This document shows positions 1 to 9,218 of a DNA stretch of 26,519 nucleotides, piece after piece. The notes beneath the pieces are model-generated. The model was not told the origin of the DNA, did not search any database, and saw nothing but the letters and a program-made list of their open reading frames with translations. The DNA is taken from positions 1 through 26,519 of the forward strand of contig JBIOJB010000033.1 of assembly GCA_044450465.1 (NCBI GenBank), read 5' to 3'. Both the position numbers and the translations under genes were made by a program. Within the stretch, counting starts at the first letter, position 1; each line of letters starts with the position of its first letter. Source of the DNA: JBIOJB01 sp044450465. GTDB taxonomy: Bacteria > Chloroflexota > Dormibacteria > Dormibacterales > Dormibacteraceae.

Positions 1-735
1 GAAATACTCGGCCATCGTCAGGCCGGTCAGTGCGACGCGCGCCCGCGCGCCCGGAGGCTCGTTCATCTGGCCGAACACCAGCGCGGTCTGGGGCAGCACG
101 CCGGCGTCTCGCATCTCCACGAGCATGTCGTTGCCTTCGCGCGTCCGCTCCCCGACGCCCGCGAAAACTGACCGGCCCTTGTGCTGGTACGCGATGTTGC
201 GGATGAGCTCCTGCACGATGACTGTCTTGCCGGTCCCCGCGCCGCCGAACAAGCCGATCTTCGAGCCCTTCGCGAAGGTGCAGATCAGGTCGACCACCTT
301 GATCCCGGTCTCCAGGATCTCCACCTTGGCCTGCTGCTCCGAGACAGGCGGTGCGGCGCGGTGGATGGGCCACCGGATCGCGCTTTCCGGAGCCGGCTCG
401 TCGTCGATCGCATGTCCGATCACGTTGAACAGCCGGCCGAGGGTCTCGACCCCGACAGGAACGGAGATCGGGGCACCCGTGGCCCGCACGGGATCGCCTC
501 GGCGAAACCCTTCGGTCGAGTCCATCGCGATGGTGCGCACCACGTTGTCGCCAATGGCACCCTCGACCTCGAGCACCACGATGCGGCCGTCGCCCGTGGT
601 GACCTCGAGCGCCTCGAACAGCTCGGGCTGGTCGCCAGGCGCGAACTGGGCGTCGACCACGGCGCCGATCACCTGGCTGACGCGCCCGACCCTGGCCTTC
701 TTCTCCGCGCTCGGTGCCGATTTCGCCTTTGCCAT
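1..735 (-). CDS. atpD: F1Fo ATP synthase beta subunit, partial (C-terminal part beyond the left edge)
   Basis: Catalytic beta subunit of the F1 head, which makes ATP from ADP and phosphate. The first 245 codons are in the window and the gene runs off the left end. The reading frame opens at ATG (733-735) with a good ribosome site (GGGAGGG, about 7 nt upstream) and starts MAKAKSAPSAEKKARVGRV. Recognisable beta-subunit features are the N-terminal barrel (VIGAVVDAQF), the Walker A loop written GGAGTGKT (family consensus GGAGVGKT), GVGERTREGNDM, and QMNEPPGAR. It sits 13 bp after atpG, as expected for the operon. The Val-to-Thr change in the P-loop is conservative and should not abolish nucleotide binding. 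atpC would be expected just outside the window. Confidence 0.97.
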   Translation of the reverse strand, partial: MAKAKSAPSAEKKARVGRVSQVIGAVVDAQFAPGDQPELFEALEVTTGDGRIVVLEVEGAIGDNVVRTIAMDSTEGFRRGDPVRATGAPISVPVGVETLGRLFNVIGHAIDDEPAPESAIRWPIHRAAPPVSEQQAKVEILETGIKVVDLICTFAKGSKIGLFGGAGTGKTVIVQELIRNIAYQHKGRSVFAGVGERTREGNDMLVEMRDAGVLPQTALVFGQMNEPPGARARVALTGLTMAEYF

Positions 736-748
736 CAACTACCCTCCC

Positions 749-1621
749 TCAGCTCGACGCCCGCAGCGCTTCAGCGCCGCTGACGATCTCCATCAACTCG
801 GTTGTGATGCCCGCCTGGCGAACCTTGTTCGCATACAGGGTCAGCGCATCGATAAGGTCGCCTGCCGCGTTGGTCGCGTTCTGCATCGCGATCATCTTGG
901 CCGAGTACTCGCTCGCCTTGTTCTCGAGCACGGCCTGGAAGACCTGCGTCTCGACGTAGCGAGGCATCAGGCCGTCGAGGACGGATTCGGGGTCCGGCTC
1001 GTAGATGTAATCCGCCCGAGGGCCGCCGCCACCGGCTTCCCGTTGCGGAATCTCGGCCGGGACGAGCACGGTCACCGCCGGCTCCTGCTTCATCGTCGAG
1101 ATCCACTTGGAGTAGCAGAGCAGGACCGCATCGGTCGTGCCCCTGGCGTACTCCTCCAGTGCGACGGTGATCGCGGGCAGGATCTCGGCTTCGGTTGGAC
1201 GGTCGGCCACTCCGCTCACCTCTGCGATCACCTCGCGCCGGAAGCGAAGGAGGAAGTCCCGACCCTTGCGGCCGATGGTGACGTAGCGCTGACCCGCGGG
1301 GTGGTGCTCGTTCATGTATCTCGTGGCGGCCCTGATGTTGTTCACGTTGATGGCCCCGCACAGCCCCTTGTCTGTGGTCACGAGGATCATCACCGCGCGA
1401 CCGCCCTCGCGCCGGACCAGGAACGGGTGCTTGTACTCGGTGGCTCGCTCGCCCACGGTCTGCAGGACTTCGAGCATCTTCTCCGCGTAGGGCCGCGTGG
1501 CCTGCACAGCCGCCTGTGCGCGCCGTAGCCGTGTAGCCGCCACAACCTGCATCGCCTTGGTGATCTTCTGGGTGTTCTTGATCGAGTCGATGCGTCGGAC
1601 GATGTCCCTGAAAGCCGGCAT
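749..1621 (-). CDS. atpG: F1Fo ATP synthase gamma subunit
   Basis: Central rotating stalk of the F1 motor. The protein has 290 residues, the normal size. The N-terminal helix carries the family signature (RRIDSIKNTQKITKAMQVVA) and the C-terminal helix the typical MQNATNAAGDLIDAL, which ends in a coiled coil inside the alpha3-beta3 barrel. The start ATG at 1621 is preceded by GAGGTCTAA, a fair Shine-Dalgarno site. It lies 32 bp after atpA and 13 bp before atpD. A short glycine-rich stretch (GGGG, about residue 205) lies in the globular domain. Nothing suggests damage. Confidence 0.97.
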   Translation of the reverse strand: MPAFRDIVRRIDSIKNTQKITKAMQVVAATRLRRAQAAVQATRPYAEKMLEVLQTVGERATEYKHPFLVRREGGRAVMILVTTDKGLCGAINVNNIRAATRYMNEHHPAGQRYVTIGRKGRDFLLRFRREVIAEVSGVADRPTEAEILPAITVALEEYARGTTDAVLLCYSKWISTMKQEPAVTVLVPAEIPQREAGGGGPRADYIYEPDPESVLDGLMPRYVETQVFQAVLENKASEYSAKMIAMQNATNAAGDLIDALTLYANKVRQAGITTELMEIVSGAEALRASS

Positions 1622-1653
1622 TTAGACCTCGCCGCCAGTTGAATCAGGTGAGT

Positions 1654-3264
<1,611 letters not shown>

Positions 3265-3277
3265 TCGTTCTTATCTC

Positions 3278-3811
3278 CTAGGACGCATCCGCCAGGCGGC
3301 GGCGCAGCTGCTGCAACTTGGTAGCGACGCTGGCGTCGATGAGTCGATCGCCATACTGAAGCTTTATCCCGCCGAGGATTCCCCGGTCCACGACGGACAC
3401 CAGCCGAACCTCCTTGCCGAGTCTCTTCGAGAGCTCATCCGACACGCGGGCTCGATCCGCGTCGCTTAGCTCGACTGCGGCCGTCACGGTGGCGCGGACG
3501 CGGCCGGCCGCCTCGTCGGTGAGCCTTTCGAGCTCTTCCACGATGGCGTCCACCTCTGCGACGCGATTCGACTCGATCAGAAGGCGGGCGAGGTTCGTCG
3601 CTTCGGGGTCCAGGTGATGAGGGGCGCCCGAGACGAGCGCCATCCTATCGTCCACAGCGATGGTTGGATTGGTCAGCACGGCCGCCATCTCCGGGTTGCC
3701 GAGCAGTCCCCGCACCTCGAGCACGCGGCGTTCCCACTCCGCGACCTGGCCGTTCTGCCTGGCCAGCTCGAAAACGGCCCGGGCGTAACGCCTAGCGGCT
3801 GCCGTCGCCAC
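3278..3811 (-). CDS. atpH: F1Fo ATP synthase delta subunit
   Basis: Delta subunit, which ties the peripheral stalk to the top of F1. With the start chosen here it has 177 residues, beginning with the conserved pattern ATAAARRYARAVFELA and ending in the typical GGIKLQYGDRLIDASV. I chose GTG at 3811 because GGAGG lies exactly 6 nt upstream. The longer alternative TTG at 3817 would have that same GGAGG touching the start codon. The gene overlaps the end of atpF by 20 nt, which suggests coupled translation. It is a separate gene here, unlike the b-delta fusion of mycobacteria. Confidence 0.95.
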   Translation of the reverse strand: MATAAARRYARAVFELARQNGQVAEWERRVLEVRGLLGNPEMAAVLTNPTIAVDDRMALVSGAPHHLDPEATNLARLLIESNRVAEVDAIVEELERLTDEAAGRVRATVTAAVELSDADRARVSDELSKRLGKEVRLVSVVDRGILGGIKLQYGDRLIDASVATKLQQLRRRLADAS

Positions 3812-4310
3812 CCGCAACCTCCGCTATCGCCTTGTCGATCAGCTTGCGGTGCCTGTCGTCGTCGAGAGTCTCGCCTATGACCTTCTCGGTCGCCGAGATG
3901 ACGAGTCCAGCGACCTCTCGACGCACCGACCGCACCGCTTCGTCACGCTCGGCCTCGATCTCCTTGCGGGCGGCCTCGACCGTGCGCTTCGATTCCTCAT
4001 CAGCCTTCTGCCGGAGCTCCTGGCGCAGCTGCTCGCCGGACTTGCTGGCGGCGTCGATCACGCTTTGGGCCGTCTTGCGGGCGTCAGCAAGCTTGGCTTC
4101 TGCCTCCTTCAAGCGATCCTCGGCGGCGGCACGCGACTGCTCGGCCTCTCTGAGCTGCTCCGCAATCGCCTTCTGGCGAGCCTCGGCGAGGCGAACGATC
4201 TCGGGGTACACGTAACGCGCAAGGATGGCGAGCATGATCAGAAACGTGATCAGCTCGACGATCACCGTCCCGTCGATCTGGATGACGCCCGCCACGCCGA
4301 TCAGAAACAT
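3792..4310 (-). CDS. atpF: F1Fo ATP synthase b subunit
   Basis: Peripheral-stalk subunit of 172 residues. One membrane helix near the N terminus (about residues 8-32, VIQIDGTVIVELITFLIML) is followed by the family motif YVYPEI and a long charged Ala/Glu/Lys/Arg coiled coil to the end. The coiled coil dimerises and holds the stator. The start ATG at 4310 is 6 bp after the atpE stop and has only a weak ribosome site, so translation may be coupled to atpE. Only one b-type gene is present, so the stalk is probably a homodimer. Confidence 0.95.
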   Translation of the reverse strand: MFLIGVAGVIQIDGTVIVELITFLIMLAILARYVYPEIVRLAEARQKAIAEQLREAEQSRAAAEDRLKEAEAKLADARKTAQSVIDAASKSGEQLRQELRQKADEESKRTVEAARKEIEAERDEAVRSVRREVAGLVISATEKVIGETLDDDRHRKLIDKAIAEVAGGDGSR

Positions 4311-4316
4311 CGCCGC

Positions 4317-4577
4317 TTACTTGGCTCCAATGGCCGGAACGTTGGAAAGGAACACGAAGCCGAACGCGAGGTTGATGAAGTACATAGCCTCGACCAGACC
4401 GACGATGGTGAACAGCCAGGGGATCATTCGTCCCTGTGCTTCAGGCTGACGCGCCACACCGCTGATGAACGCGTTGCCGGCCAGGCCGTCGCCGAATGCC
4501 GCACCGATTGCGCCCAGGCCGATGGCGAGGCCGAACGCCACGAGGGCGCCGGCGAGTACGAGTCCGTGATCTGTCAT
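4317..4577 (-). CDS. atpE: F1Fo ATP synthase c subunit, mycobacterial-type ion site
   Basis: Proteolipid of the rotating c-ring, 86 residues, two membrane helices joined by the polar loop ARQPEAQGR. The proton-carrying carboxylate is Glu63 in IVGLVEAMYFI. The first helix has the glycine-rich packing motif and Asp30 in GDGLAGNAF. The loop and second helix match the Mycobacterium tuberculosis protein almost residue for residue. By alignment Asp30 corresponds to its Asp28, Glu63 to Glu61 and Met65 to Ala63. The start ATG is preceded by an ideal GGAGGAAGAA. There is no Gln/Ser/Thr set of a sodium-binding ring, so proton coupling is likely. Confidence 0.97.
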   Translation of the reverse strand: MTDHGLVLAGALVAFGLAIGLGAIGAAFGDGLAGNAFISGVARQPEAQGRMIPWLFTIVGLVEAMYFINLAFGFVFLSNVPAIGAK

Positions 4578-4586
4578 TTCTTCCTC

Positions 4587-5369
4587 CTAGTGATGTTGAT
4601 GCTCGAGACCTTCGCGGGCCGCGCCGAAATAGATGACCGTCAGCAGCATGAAGATGAACGCCTGAATGAAGCCGATGAAGATGACGTCGAACGCCTTCCA
4701 GACCGCCAGCAAAACCGCTCCGACCAATGTCCCCGGCACGGTGCCCACCGCGGGCAGCGCCAGCGTGCCGAAGCCTGCGATCAGCCCGATCATCACCCCC
4801 CCGGCGAATATGTTGCCGAATAGACGCAGGGAGAGAGTCACGGGCTTCACCAGCTCCTCGAGGATGTTGAGCGGGATGAAGACGATGCGGGCGGGAAGCG
4901 GCAGCTCGAACGGCTTTGTGAAACGCTTGAAGTAGCCGCCCAGGCCTAGCACCTTGATGCTGTACCACTGGACGACCACGATCACGATCAGGCCCATCGC
5001 GAGCGTCTGGTTCAGGTCGGCATTGGCGCCGTGAAGCACGGGCACAAAGCCCAGCGGTAGAAGCTCGAACCAGTTACCGATGAGTATGTAAAGAAAGAGC
5101 GTGAGGGCAAGCGGGATGATGAACAGTGCATCGTCGGAGACATTGCTCTTGATCAGCGCGCGCAGCTGGTCGTAGCCCCATTCGAACACCGCCTGGACTC
5201 GACTGGGCTCACCGGTCTTCAGCTTCGAGCGAAGCCAGAACGCGATGCCGAGCGTCAGCGCTACGGCCACGCCACTTGAGATGAGGCTGTCGTAGTTGAA
5301 GATGCACAACGGGCCGCAGCCCAGGTCGATGGTGGGATGGGTGCCTACGTCCCCTGCCAGCAGCATCAC
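4587..5369 (-). CDS. atpB: F1Fo ATP synthase a subunit
   Basis: Membrane stator subunit that forms the two proton half-channels beside the c-ring; 260 residues with about six hydrophobic segments. The essential arginine is Arg182 in the highly conserved SLRLFGNIFAG. The last helix has the typical AFIFMLLTVIYF. The start ATG at 5369 overlaps the stop of the upstream small membrane gene as ATGA, a sign of translational coupling. The C terminus ends in histidines (EHQHH), as in many a subunits. Confidence 0.96.
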   Translation of the reverse strand: MMLLAGDVGTHPTIDLGCGPLCIFNYDSLISSGVAVALTLGIAFWLRSKLKTGEPSRVQAVFEWGYDQLRALIKSNVSDDALFIIPLALTLFLYILIGNWFELLPLGFVPVLHGANADLNQTLAMGLIVIVVVQWYSIKVLGLGGYFKRFTKPFELPLPARIVFIPLNILEELVKPVTLSLRLFGNIFAGGVMIGLIAGFGTLALPAVGTVPGTLVGAVLLAVWKAFDVIFIGFIQAFIFMLLTVIYFGAAREGLEHQHH

Positions 5370-5701
5370 GCACGCAGTCCCTGGCGCACGCCCGCCCCCA
5401 CCATGACCAGCTGAGCGGTCCCGATTCCGAGTGGAAACGACCAGGCCACCTCGCGCAGAAGCAGAGCAGCCAGAACCGCGACCGAGCTGAACATCACCAG
5501 CCGCATGATGCTCGCCGCTCGGAATGGCGCGCCGCGAGCGAACAGCAGCTGGATCAGGTAGCCATTGAGCGAGCCCAACATCAGACCGGCGCCGAGGCCC
5601 AGCCCGACCGACGGGTGACCGACGAAGGCGGAGCCCACCACCGACCCTGCAAGCACGGCACAGATCGTGACCGTCGCTCTGAGCAGGCCGCCGGACATCA
5701 T
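5366..5701 (-). CDS. AtpI-like small membrane protein (ATP synthase I chain type)
   Basis: A protein of 111 residues with four hydrophobic segments (about residues 5-25, 30-52, 63-82 and 88-107) and a short basic loop between the second and third. Size, topology and position directly upstream of atpB fit the ATP synthase I chain family, which assists c-ring assembly or Mg2+ supply in other bacteria. Sequence identity to that family is weak by eye, so the assignment rests largely on position. The gene overlaps both neighbours by 4 nt as ATGA, so it is translated as part of the atp operon. Confidence 0.75.
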   Translation of the reverse strand: MMSGGLLRATVTICAVLAGSVVGSAFVGHPSVGLGLGAGLMLGSLNGYLIQLLFARGAPFRAASIMRLVMFSSVAVLAALLLREVAWSFPLGIGTAQLVMVGAGVRQGLRA

Positions 5702-5910
5702 CTAGAGAGCTCCCTAATCTTCAACCAGATACCGGTGGCGCCAGCCGCCAGACCCACGAACAGTCCGATGAGGACGAACACCGGCGCCGTGTTGAGCGCC
5801 TTGTCGAGCGCTACGCCCCCGAGCAGCGGTATGAGGACAGCGGCCGCAAGGTAGATCCCGATTCCGGCCATGTCTGCCCCCGTGGGGCCTGCACTCGAGG
5901 TGGGCGCCAT
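5698..5910 (-). CDS. AtpZ/AtpI-type F0F1 ATPase assembly protein
   Basis: A protein of 70 residues with two membrane helices. The pattern GGVALDKALNTAPVFVLIGL is typical of the small AtpZ / ATPase gene 1 family: a glycine-rich first helix, a short Asp-Lys turn, then a helix beginning with a phenylalanine-rich stretch. I chose ATG at 5910 because CGGAGGGG lies just upstream and it clears the wecA stop by 13 bp; ATG at 5871 (57 residues) is possible. It is the first gene of the atp operon, and its stop overlaps the next start as ATGA. The family helps assemble the c-ring. Confidence 0.8.
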   Translation of the reverse strand: MAPTSSAGPTGADMAGIGIYLAAAVLIPLLGGVALDKALNTAPVFVLIGLFVGLAAGATGIWLKIRELSR

Positions 5911-5923
5911 GCCCCTCCGAATT

Positions 5924-7033
5924 CTATCGGTTACCAGGTTCGGCCAGCAGGCGCCGAAGCAACGGCGCCGGGACCCGCCAGCCTCCGTGCTGCAGCAGGT
6001 CCGCCGCGACCGTCGACGACAGGAGCGCCGCCACGACCACCGTGACGGCAAGGACACGTCCGTGCCCGAACAGGGTCAGCCCGACCGCCCCCAGCATCGC
6101 GCTCGCCGCGTAGAAGACGTAGCACGTCTGGCGAGGATCGAGCCCGAACGATTGAAGCCGGTGATGGATGTGGAGCTGGTCGGGACGCGCGACGGGCGCC
6201 TTGCCCCGCCGGCGCCGGAGGATCGCCCAACCGGTGTCCGCGATGGGCAACGCCAAAGCCAGCACGGGCGCGGCGAGCGCGAACCCGACGGCGACCTTGG
6301 CGACGCCGAGGATCGAGATCATGCCCAACGCGACGCCGAGAAAGTGAGCGCCCGAGTCCCCCATGAAAATGCGCGCTGGATGAAAGTTGAAGAGCAGGAA
6401 TCCGGCGCAGGTGCCCGCCAGCGCCGCGCTCAGCTTGACGATCTCGATCTGCGCCAGCTGGGCGGCAGCGAGCATCAGGATGATCGCCACGATCAGGACC
6501 ACTCCCGCCGCCAGGCCGTCCACCCCGTCGAGGAGGTTGACGGTGTTCTGCATGCCCAGAAGCCAGAAGACGCTCGTGGGCACCACAAGCAGGCCAAGGT
6601 CGACCAGGTGCCCCCCAGGCAGACCGAGGAACGTGATCTTGATCCCGAACACGAGCACCGCCAGGCAGGCCAGACCCAGCTGCATGGCGAACTTGACCGC
6701 CGGGCTCACCGGCCTGCGGTCGTCGATCATCAGGAGGACGGTCGCCAGCCCCGAGACCAGCAGGACCCCGGGCAGCTCCCCGTAGCTCGGGAGGACGATC
6801 AGGACGGCGACCACGAAGCCGACGTACATCGCCAGTCCACCGAGGAGCGGGGTAGGCGTCGGATGCGCGTGCCGCCCGCCGGGCTCGGCAATCAGCCCGA
6901 TGCGGCGCGACAGCCGGATCGCGATCGGGGTGGCGACGGCGCAGACCGCAAAAGCGACAAGAAACGGCCACAAGCCTGGAAGCAGGTGATCCCGAACGCT
7001 CTCGAACGCCAGGCTGTTGGTCAAGTCGGTCAC
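5924..7033 (-). CDS. wecA: WecA/MraY-family undecaprenyl-phosphate sugar-1-phosphate transferase
   Basis: Integral membrane enzyme of 369 residues with about eleven hydrophobic segments. It moves a sugar-1-phosphate (GlcNAc-1-P in WecA) from UDP-sugar to polyprenyl phosphate, starting a cell-wall polymer. Visible motifs are the Mg2+-binding DDRRPVSPAVKF (Asp104-Asp105), QNTVNLLDGVDGLAAG (161-176), the catalytic region IFMGDSGAHFLG (Asp225), and HIHHRL (287-292). The HxHH motif favours the WecA branch over MraY. In Actinobacteria the same gene (rfe) lies directly upstream of the atp operon and takes part in arabinogalactan linker synthesis. The exact sugar is not provable from sequence. Confidence 0.92.
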   Translation of the reverse strand: MTDLTNSLAFESVRDHLLPGLWPFLVAFAVCAVATPIAIRLSRRIGLIAEPGGRHAHPTPTPLLGGLAMYVGFVVAVLIVLPSYGELPGVLLVSGLATVLLMIDDRRPVSPAVKFAMQLGLACLAVLVFGIKITFLGLPGGHLVDLGLLVVPTSVFWLLGMQNTVNLLDGVDGLAAGVVLIVAIILMLAAAQLAQIEIVKLSAALAGTCAGFLLFNFHPARIFMGDSGAHFLGVALGMISILGVAKVAVGFALAAPVLALALPIADTGWAILRRRRGKAPVARPDQLHIHHRLQSFGLDPRQTCYVFYAASAMLGAVGLTLFGHGRVLAVTVVVAALLSSTVAADLLQHGGWRVPAPLLRRLLAEPGNR

Positions 7034-7048
7034 AGGTCGAGGGTCGTC

Positions 7049-8320
7049 CTACTCGAATGCGTATGGGATCGGGAACGCGCGACAGAGCTCGAGAGCCCGC
7101 TGATGCACCGAAGTCAGTGTGGCCGGATCGTCGATGCGCTCGATCAGGTCGGCGATGCAGTCGGCGATTGCGACCATCTCCGCTTCACGCATGCCACGCG
7201 TGGTCACGAGCGGCGTGCCCACTCGCACCCCGCTCGGGTTGAACTTCGAGGCCTCGTCGAAGGGGATGGCGTTGCGGTTGAGGGTGATCCCGACGGTGTC
7301 GGCGACGTCCTGGACCTGTTTTCCAGTCCGCTTGTGCGACCGGAGATCGATGAGCATCAAGTGGTTGTCGGTGCCCCCGCTGACCAGGCGCAGGCCACGC
7401 TCCATCAGCCTGCCCGCCATCGCCTTCGCGTTGACGACGACCTGCTTGGCGTAGACCTTGAACTCAGGCTTCAAGGCTTCGCCGAAACAGACGGCCTTGG
7501 CCGCAATCGCATGCATGAGCGGACCGCCCTGCGTGCCAGGAAACACCGCGGAGTCGATGGCCTTCTGCCAGTCGCTGCGGCAGAGGATGATCGCGCCCCA
7601 CGCGCCTCGCAAGGTCTTCTGGGTAGTCGTGCTCGTGATGTCGGCAAACGGGATCGGCGACGGGTACTGGCCGCCCGCCACCAGGCCCGCGACGTGAGCC
7701 ATGTCGACAAAGAAAGTAGCGCCCACCGAGTCGGCGATCGCACGCATGCGCGCCCAATCGACGACTCGCGAGTAGGCTGAAAAGCCGCCCAGGATCATCT
7801 TGGGCCGCACAGTCTCAGCGATACGGGCCATCTCCTCGTAGTCGATCAGCTCCGTCTCGCGGTTGACGCCATATGGATGAATCTCGTACAGCTTGCCGCT
7901 GAAGTTGGCCGGGCTTCCGTGTGTGAGGTGGCCGCCGGCCGACAGATCCATCCCCATCACCTTGTCGCCCGGCTTGCAGACCGCCATGTATACGGCGGCG
8001 TTGGCCTGCGACCCGGCGTGCGGCTGCACGTTCACGTAATCGGACCCGAAGAGCTGCTTGGCCCGCTCGACGGCCAGGCTCTCGATCTTGTCGATGACCT
8101 CGCCGGTGCCGCCGTAGTACCGGCGGCCCGGATATCCCACCGCGTACTTGTTGGTCAGCAGGGTGCCGAGGGCCTGCAGGATGGCGGGGCTGGTCAGGTT
8201 CTCCGAGGCGATCAGCTCGAGCGTTTCAGACTGGCGCCTGTACTCCTTTCGGATGAGGTCCGCCACCTCCGGGTCCTCGCGCTCGAGGACGCTCAGCGAC
8301 ATCGTGACGGGATTCGCCAT
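7049..8320 (-). CDS. glyA: Serine hydroxymethyltransferase
   Basis: PLP enzyme that converts serine and tetrahydrofolate to glycine and methylene-tetrahydrofolate, supplying one-carbon units. At 423 residues it is normal length. Family signatures are LIASENLTSPAIL, YPGRRYYGGTG, VNVQPHAGSQANAAVY, and the PLP lysine in TSTTTQKTLRGAWGAII. The frame stays open upstream to 8371, but that extension is repeat DNA, so I start at ATG 8320 (MANPVTMSLSVLE). No convincing Shine-Dalgarno is present. A -10-like TACCCT ends 6 nt before the ATG, which suggests a leaderless mRNA. It lies 15 bp before wecA. Confidence 0.96.
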   Translation of the reverse strand: MANPVTMSLSVLEREDPEVADLIRKEYRRQSETLELIASENLTSPAILQALGTLLTNKYAVGYPGRRYYGGTGEVIDKIESLAVERAKQLFGSDYVNVQPHAGSQANAAVYMAVCKPGDKVMGMDLSAGGHLTHGSPANFSGKLYEIHPYGVNRETELIDYEEMARIAETVRPKMILGGFSAYSRVVDWARMRAIADSVGATFFVDMAHVAGLVAGGQYPSPIPFADITSTTTQKTLRGAWGAIILCRSDWQKAIDSAVFPGTQGGPLMHAIAAKAVCFGEALKPEFKVYAKQVVVNAKAMAGRLMERGLRLVSGGTDNHLMLIDLRSHKRTGKQVQDVADTVGITLNRNAIPFDEASKFNPSGVRVGTPLVTTRGMREAEMVAIADCIADLIERIDDPATLTSVHQRALELCRAFPIPYAFE

Positions 8321-8326
8321 GGCCTC

Positions 8327-8332
8327 AGGGTA
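8327..8332 (-). promoter_or_regulatory. Probable leaderless -10 box for glyA (TACCCT)
   Basis: TACCCT on the minus strand matches the TANNNT -10 form used in high-GC Gram-positive relatives and ends 6 nt before the glyA ATG, so the transcript would begin at or near the start codon. No clear -35 is seen. The -35 zone would fall inside the first repeat unit. Confidence 0.4.
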
Positions 8333-8340
8333 GCGTTTAG

Positions 8341-8656
8341 CCGCTGCGCAGAGGAGGCGCTCAAAGCGCAAGGGGGTCAGGCCCCCCTTGCGGAGAACCT
8401 CCCATTCACTTGAGCCGCTGTGACGAAAGCTGACGCGGTGCGGTGGCCTGGCGAAGCCAGGCCACGCGGGGTCAGGCCACGCGTGGGGTCACCCGCTGCG
8501 CAGAGGAGGCGCTCAAAGCGCAAGGGGATGAGGCCCCCCTTGCGGAGAACCCCCATTCACTTGAGCCGCTGTGACGAACGCTGACGCGGTGCGGTGGGCC
8601 TGGCGAAGCCAGGCCACGCGGGGTCGCGTGGGGTTAGCCGCTGCGCAGAGGAGGCG
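8341..8656 (+). repeat. Hairpin-rich tandem repeat, two full units and the start of a third
   Basis: Unit A spans 8341-8492 (152 bp), unit B 8493-8637 (145 bp), and a third start lies at 8638-8656. Each begins CCGCTGCGCAGAGGAGGCG. A and B differ by a few substitutions and one deletion of about 7 bp near the right end. Each unit holds three inverted repeats: GCGCT/AGCGC, AAGGGGG/CCCCCTT (weakened in B), and a 10-bp stem with a GAA loop (8443-8465 in A, 8594-8617 in B with one extra G). The array fills the whole gap between sua5 and glyA. The strand is arbitrary. It resembles REP or small MITE-type elements; no transposase is nearby. Confidence 0.9.
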
Positions 8657-9218
8657 GTCCCAGGAGCTCAGCGGTGGCGATGGCGCCCTCGCGCAGCACG
8701 TGCGGTTCGGGCCCGGTGAGGTCGAGCACGGTGGAGGCAATCCCGCCGGGGGCTCGGCCGCCGTCCAGGACCGCGGCCACCCCAGACAGCCCGCCGGCCT
8801 CCTCGGCGGTCATGGCCGGGTCGCCGCCGTGAAGGTTTGCGCTTGTCGTCATCATCGGTCCCGCTGCGCGGAGTAGGCCGAGCGCCGCCTTGTGTTTGGG
8901 AATTCGCACGCCCAGCGTGCCGCCGCCGATGGCATGGAGGATCAGGGTCAGGGGACCTGGCCACCATCGCCGCATCATCGCTTCGGCCCTCGAGTCCACG
9001 TGGACCCAGCCTTCGAGCTGCGACTCGGCCGCCACCATCAATATCAACGGCATGCCCACCGGCCTCCCTTTGAGGCGGTAGATGCGGCGCCTCGCGACCT
9101 CGTCGTCCGCCGCTGCGCCGAGGCCGTAGACCGTGTCGGTCGGGAACGCGACCACGCCTCCGCCCCTGACGAGCTGCGCGGCCCTGGTGAACCCGGCCCG
9201 TGTCGGCTTCAGGACCAT
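8634..9218 (-). CDS. L-threonylcarbamoyladenylate synthase (Sua5/YrdC family)
   Basis: Makes threonylcarbamoyl-AMP for the t6A37 modification of tRNAs that read ANN codons. The protein has 194 residues, a single YrdC domain without the extra C-terminal Sua5 domain. Motifs are VVAFPTDTVYGLGA (22-35), the basic KGRPVGMPL, WWPGPLTLIL and SANLHGGDPAMTAEE. I chose ATG at 9218; it overlaps the prmC stop by 10 nt. Starting further upstream at 9290 would add a prmC shadow. The last six codons (PPLRSG, stop) lie inside the third repeat start at 8638-8656, so the present C terminus appears to be set by repeat DNA. Confidence 0.92.
   Translation of the reverse strand: MVLKPTRAGFTRAAQLVRGGGVVAFPTDTVYGLGAAADDEVARRRIYRLKGRPVGMPLILMVAAESQLEGWVHVDSRAEAMMRRWWPGPLTLILHAIGGGTLGVRIPKHKAALGLLRAAGPMMTTSANLHGGDPAMTAEEAGGLSGVAAVLDGGRAPGGIASTVLDLTGPEPHVLREGAIATAELLGPPPLRSG

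Noticed and set aside
125..1528. Long plus-strand open frame opposite atpD/atpG
   Set aside because: GC-rich antisense shadow of the ATP synthase genes; its translation is Arg/Pro/Ser-rich and matches no family. The same holds for the other long plus-strand frames, such as 5870-7780 opposite wecA/glyA and 16273-17238 opposite pyrG.
5924..7033. wecA-like gene as MraY (phospho-MurNAc-pentapeptide transferase)
   Set aside because: Position next to the atp operon and the HIHHRL motif favour the WecA branch; no mur genes are adjacent.
8341..8637. Tandem structured elements upstream of glyA as a glycine riboswitch
   Set aside because: The two units are near-identical by duplication rather than two diverged aptamers, a related copy stands before prfA, and glyA appears leaderless. 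No glycine-aptamer core was recognised.
8341..8656. CRISPR array
   Set aside because: Only two full units, about 150 bp each, similar along their whole length, with no short repeats alternating with unique spacers and no cas genes.
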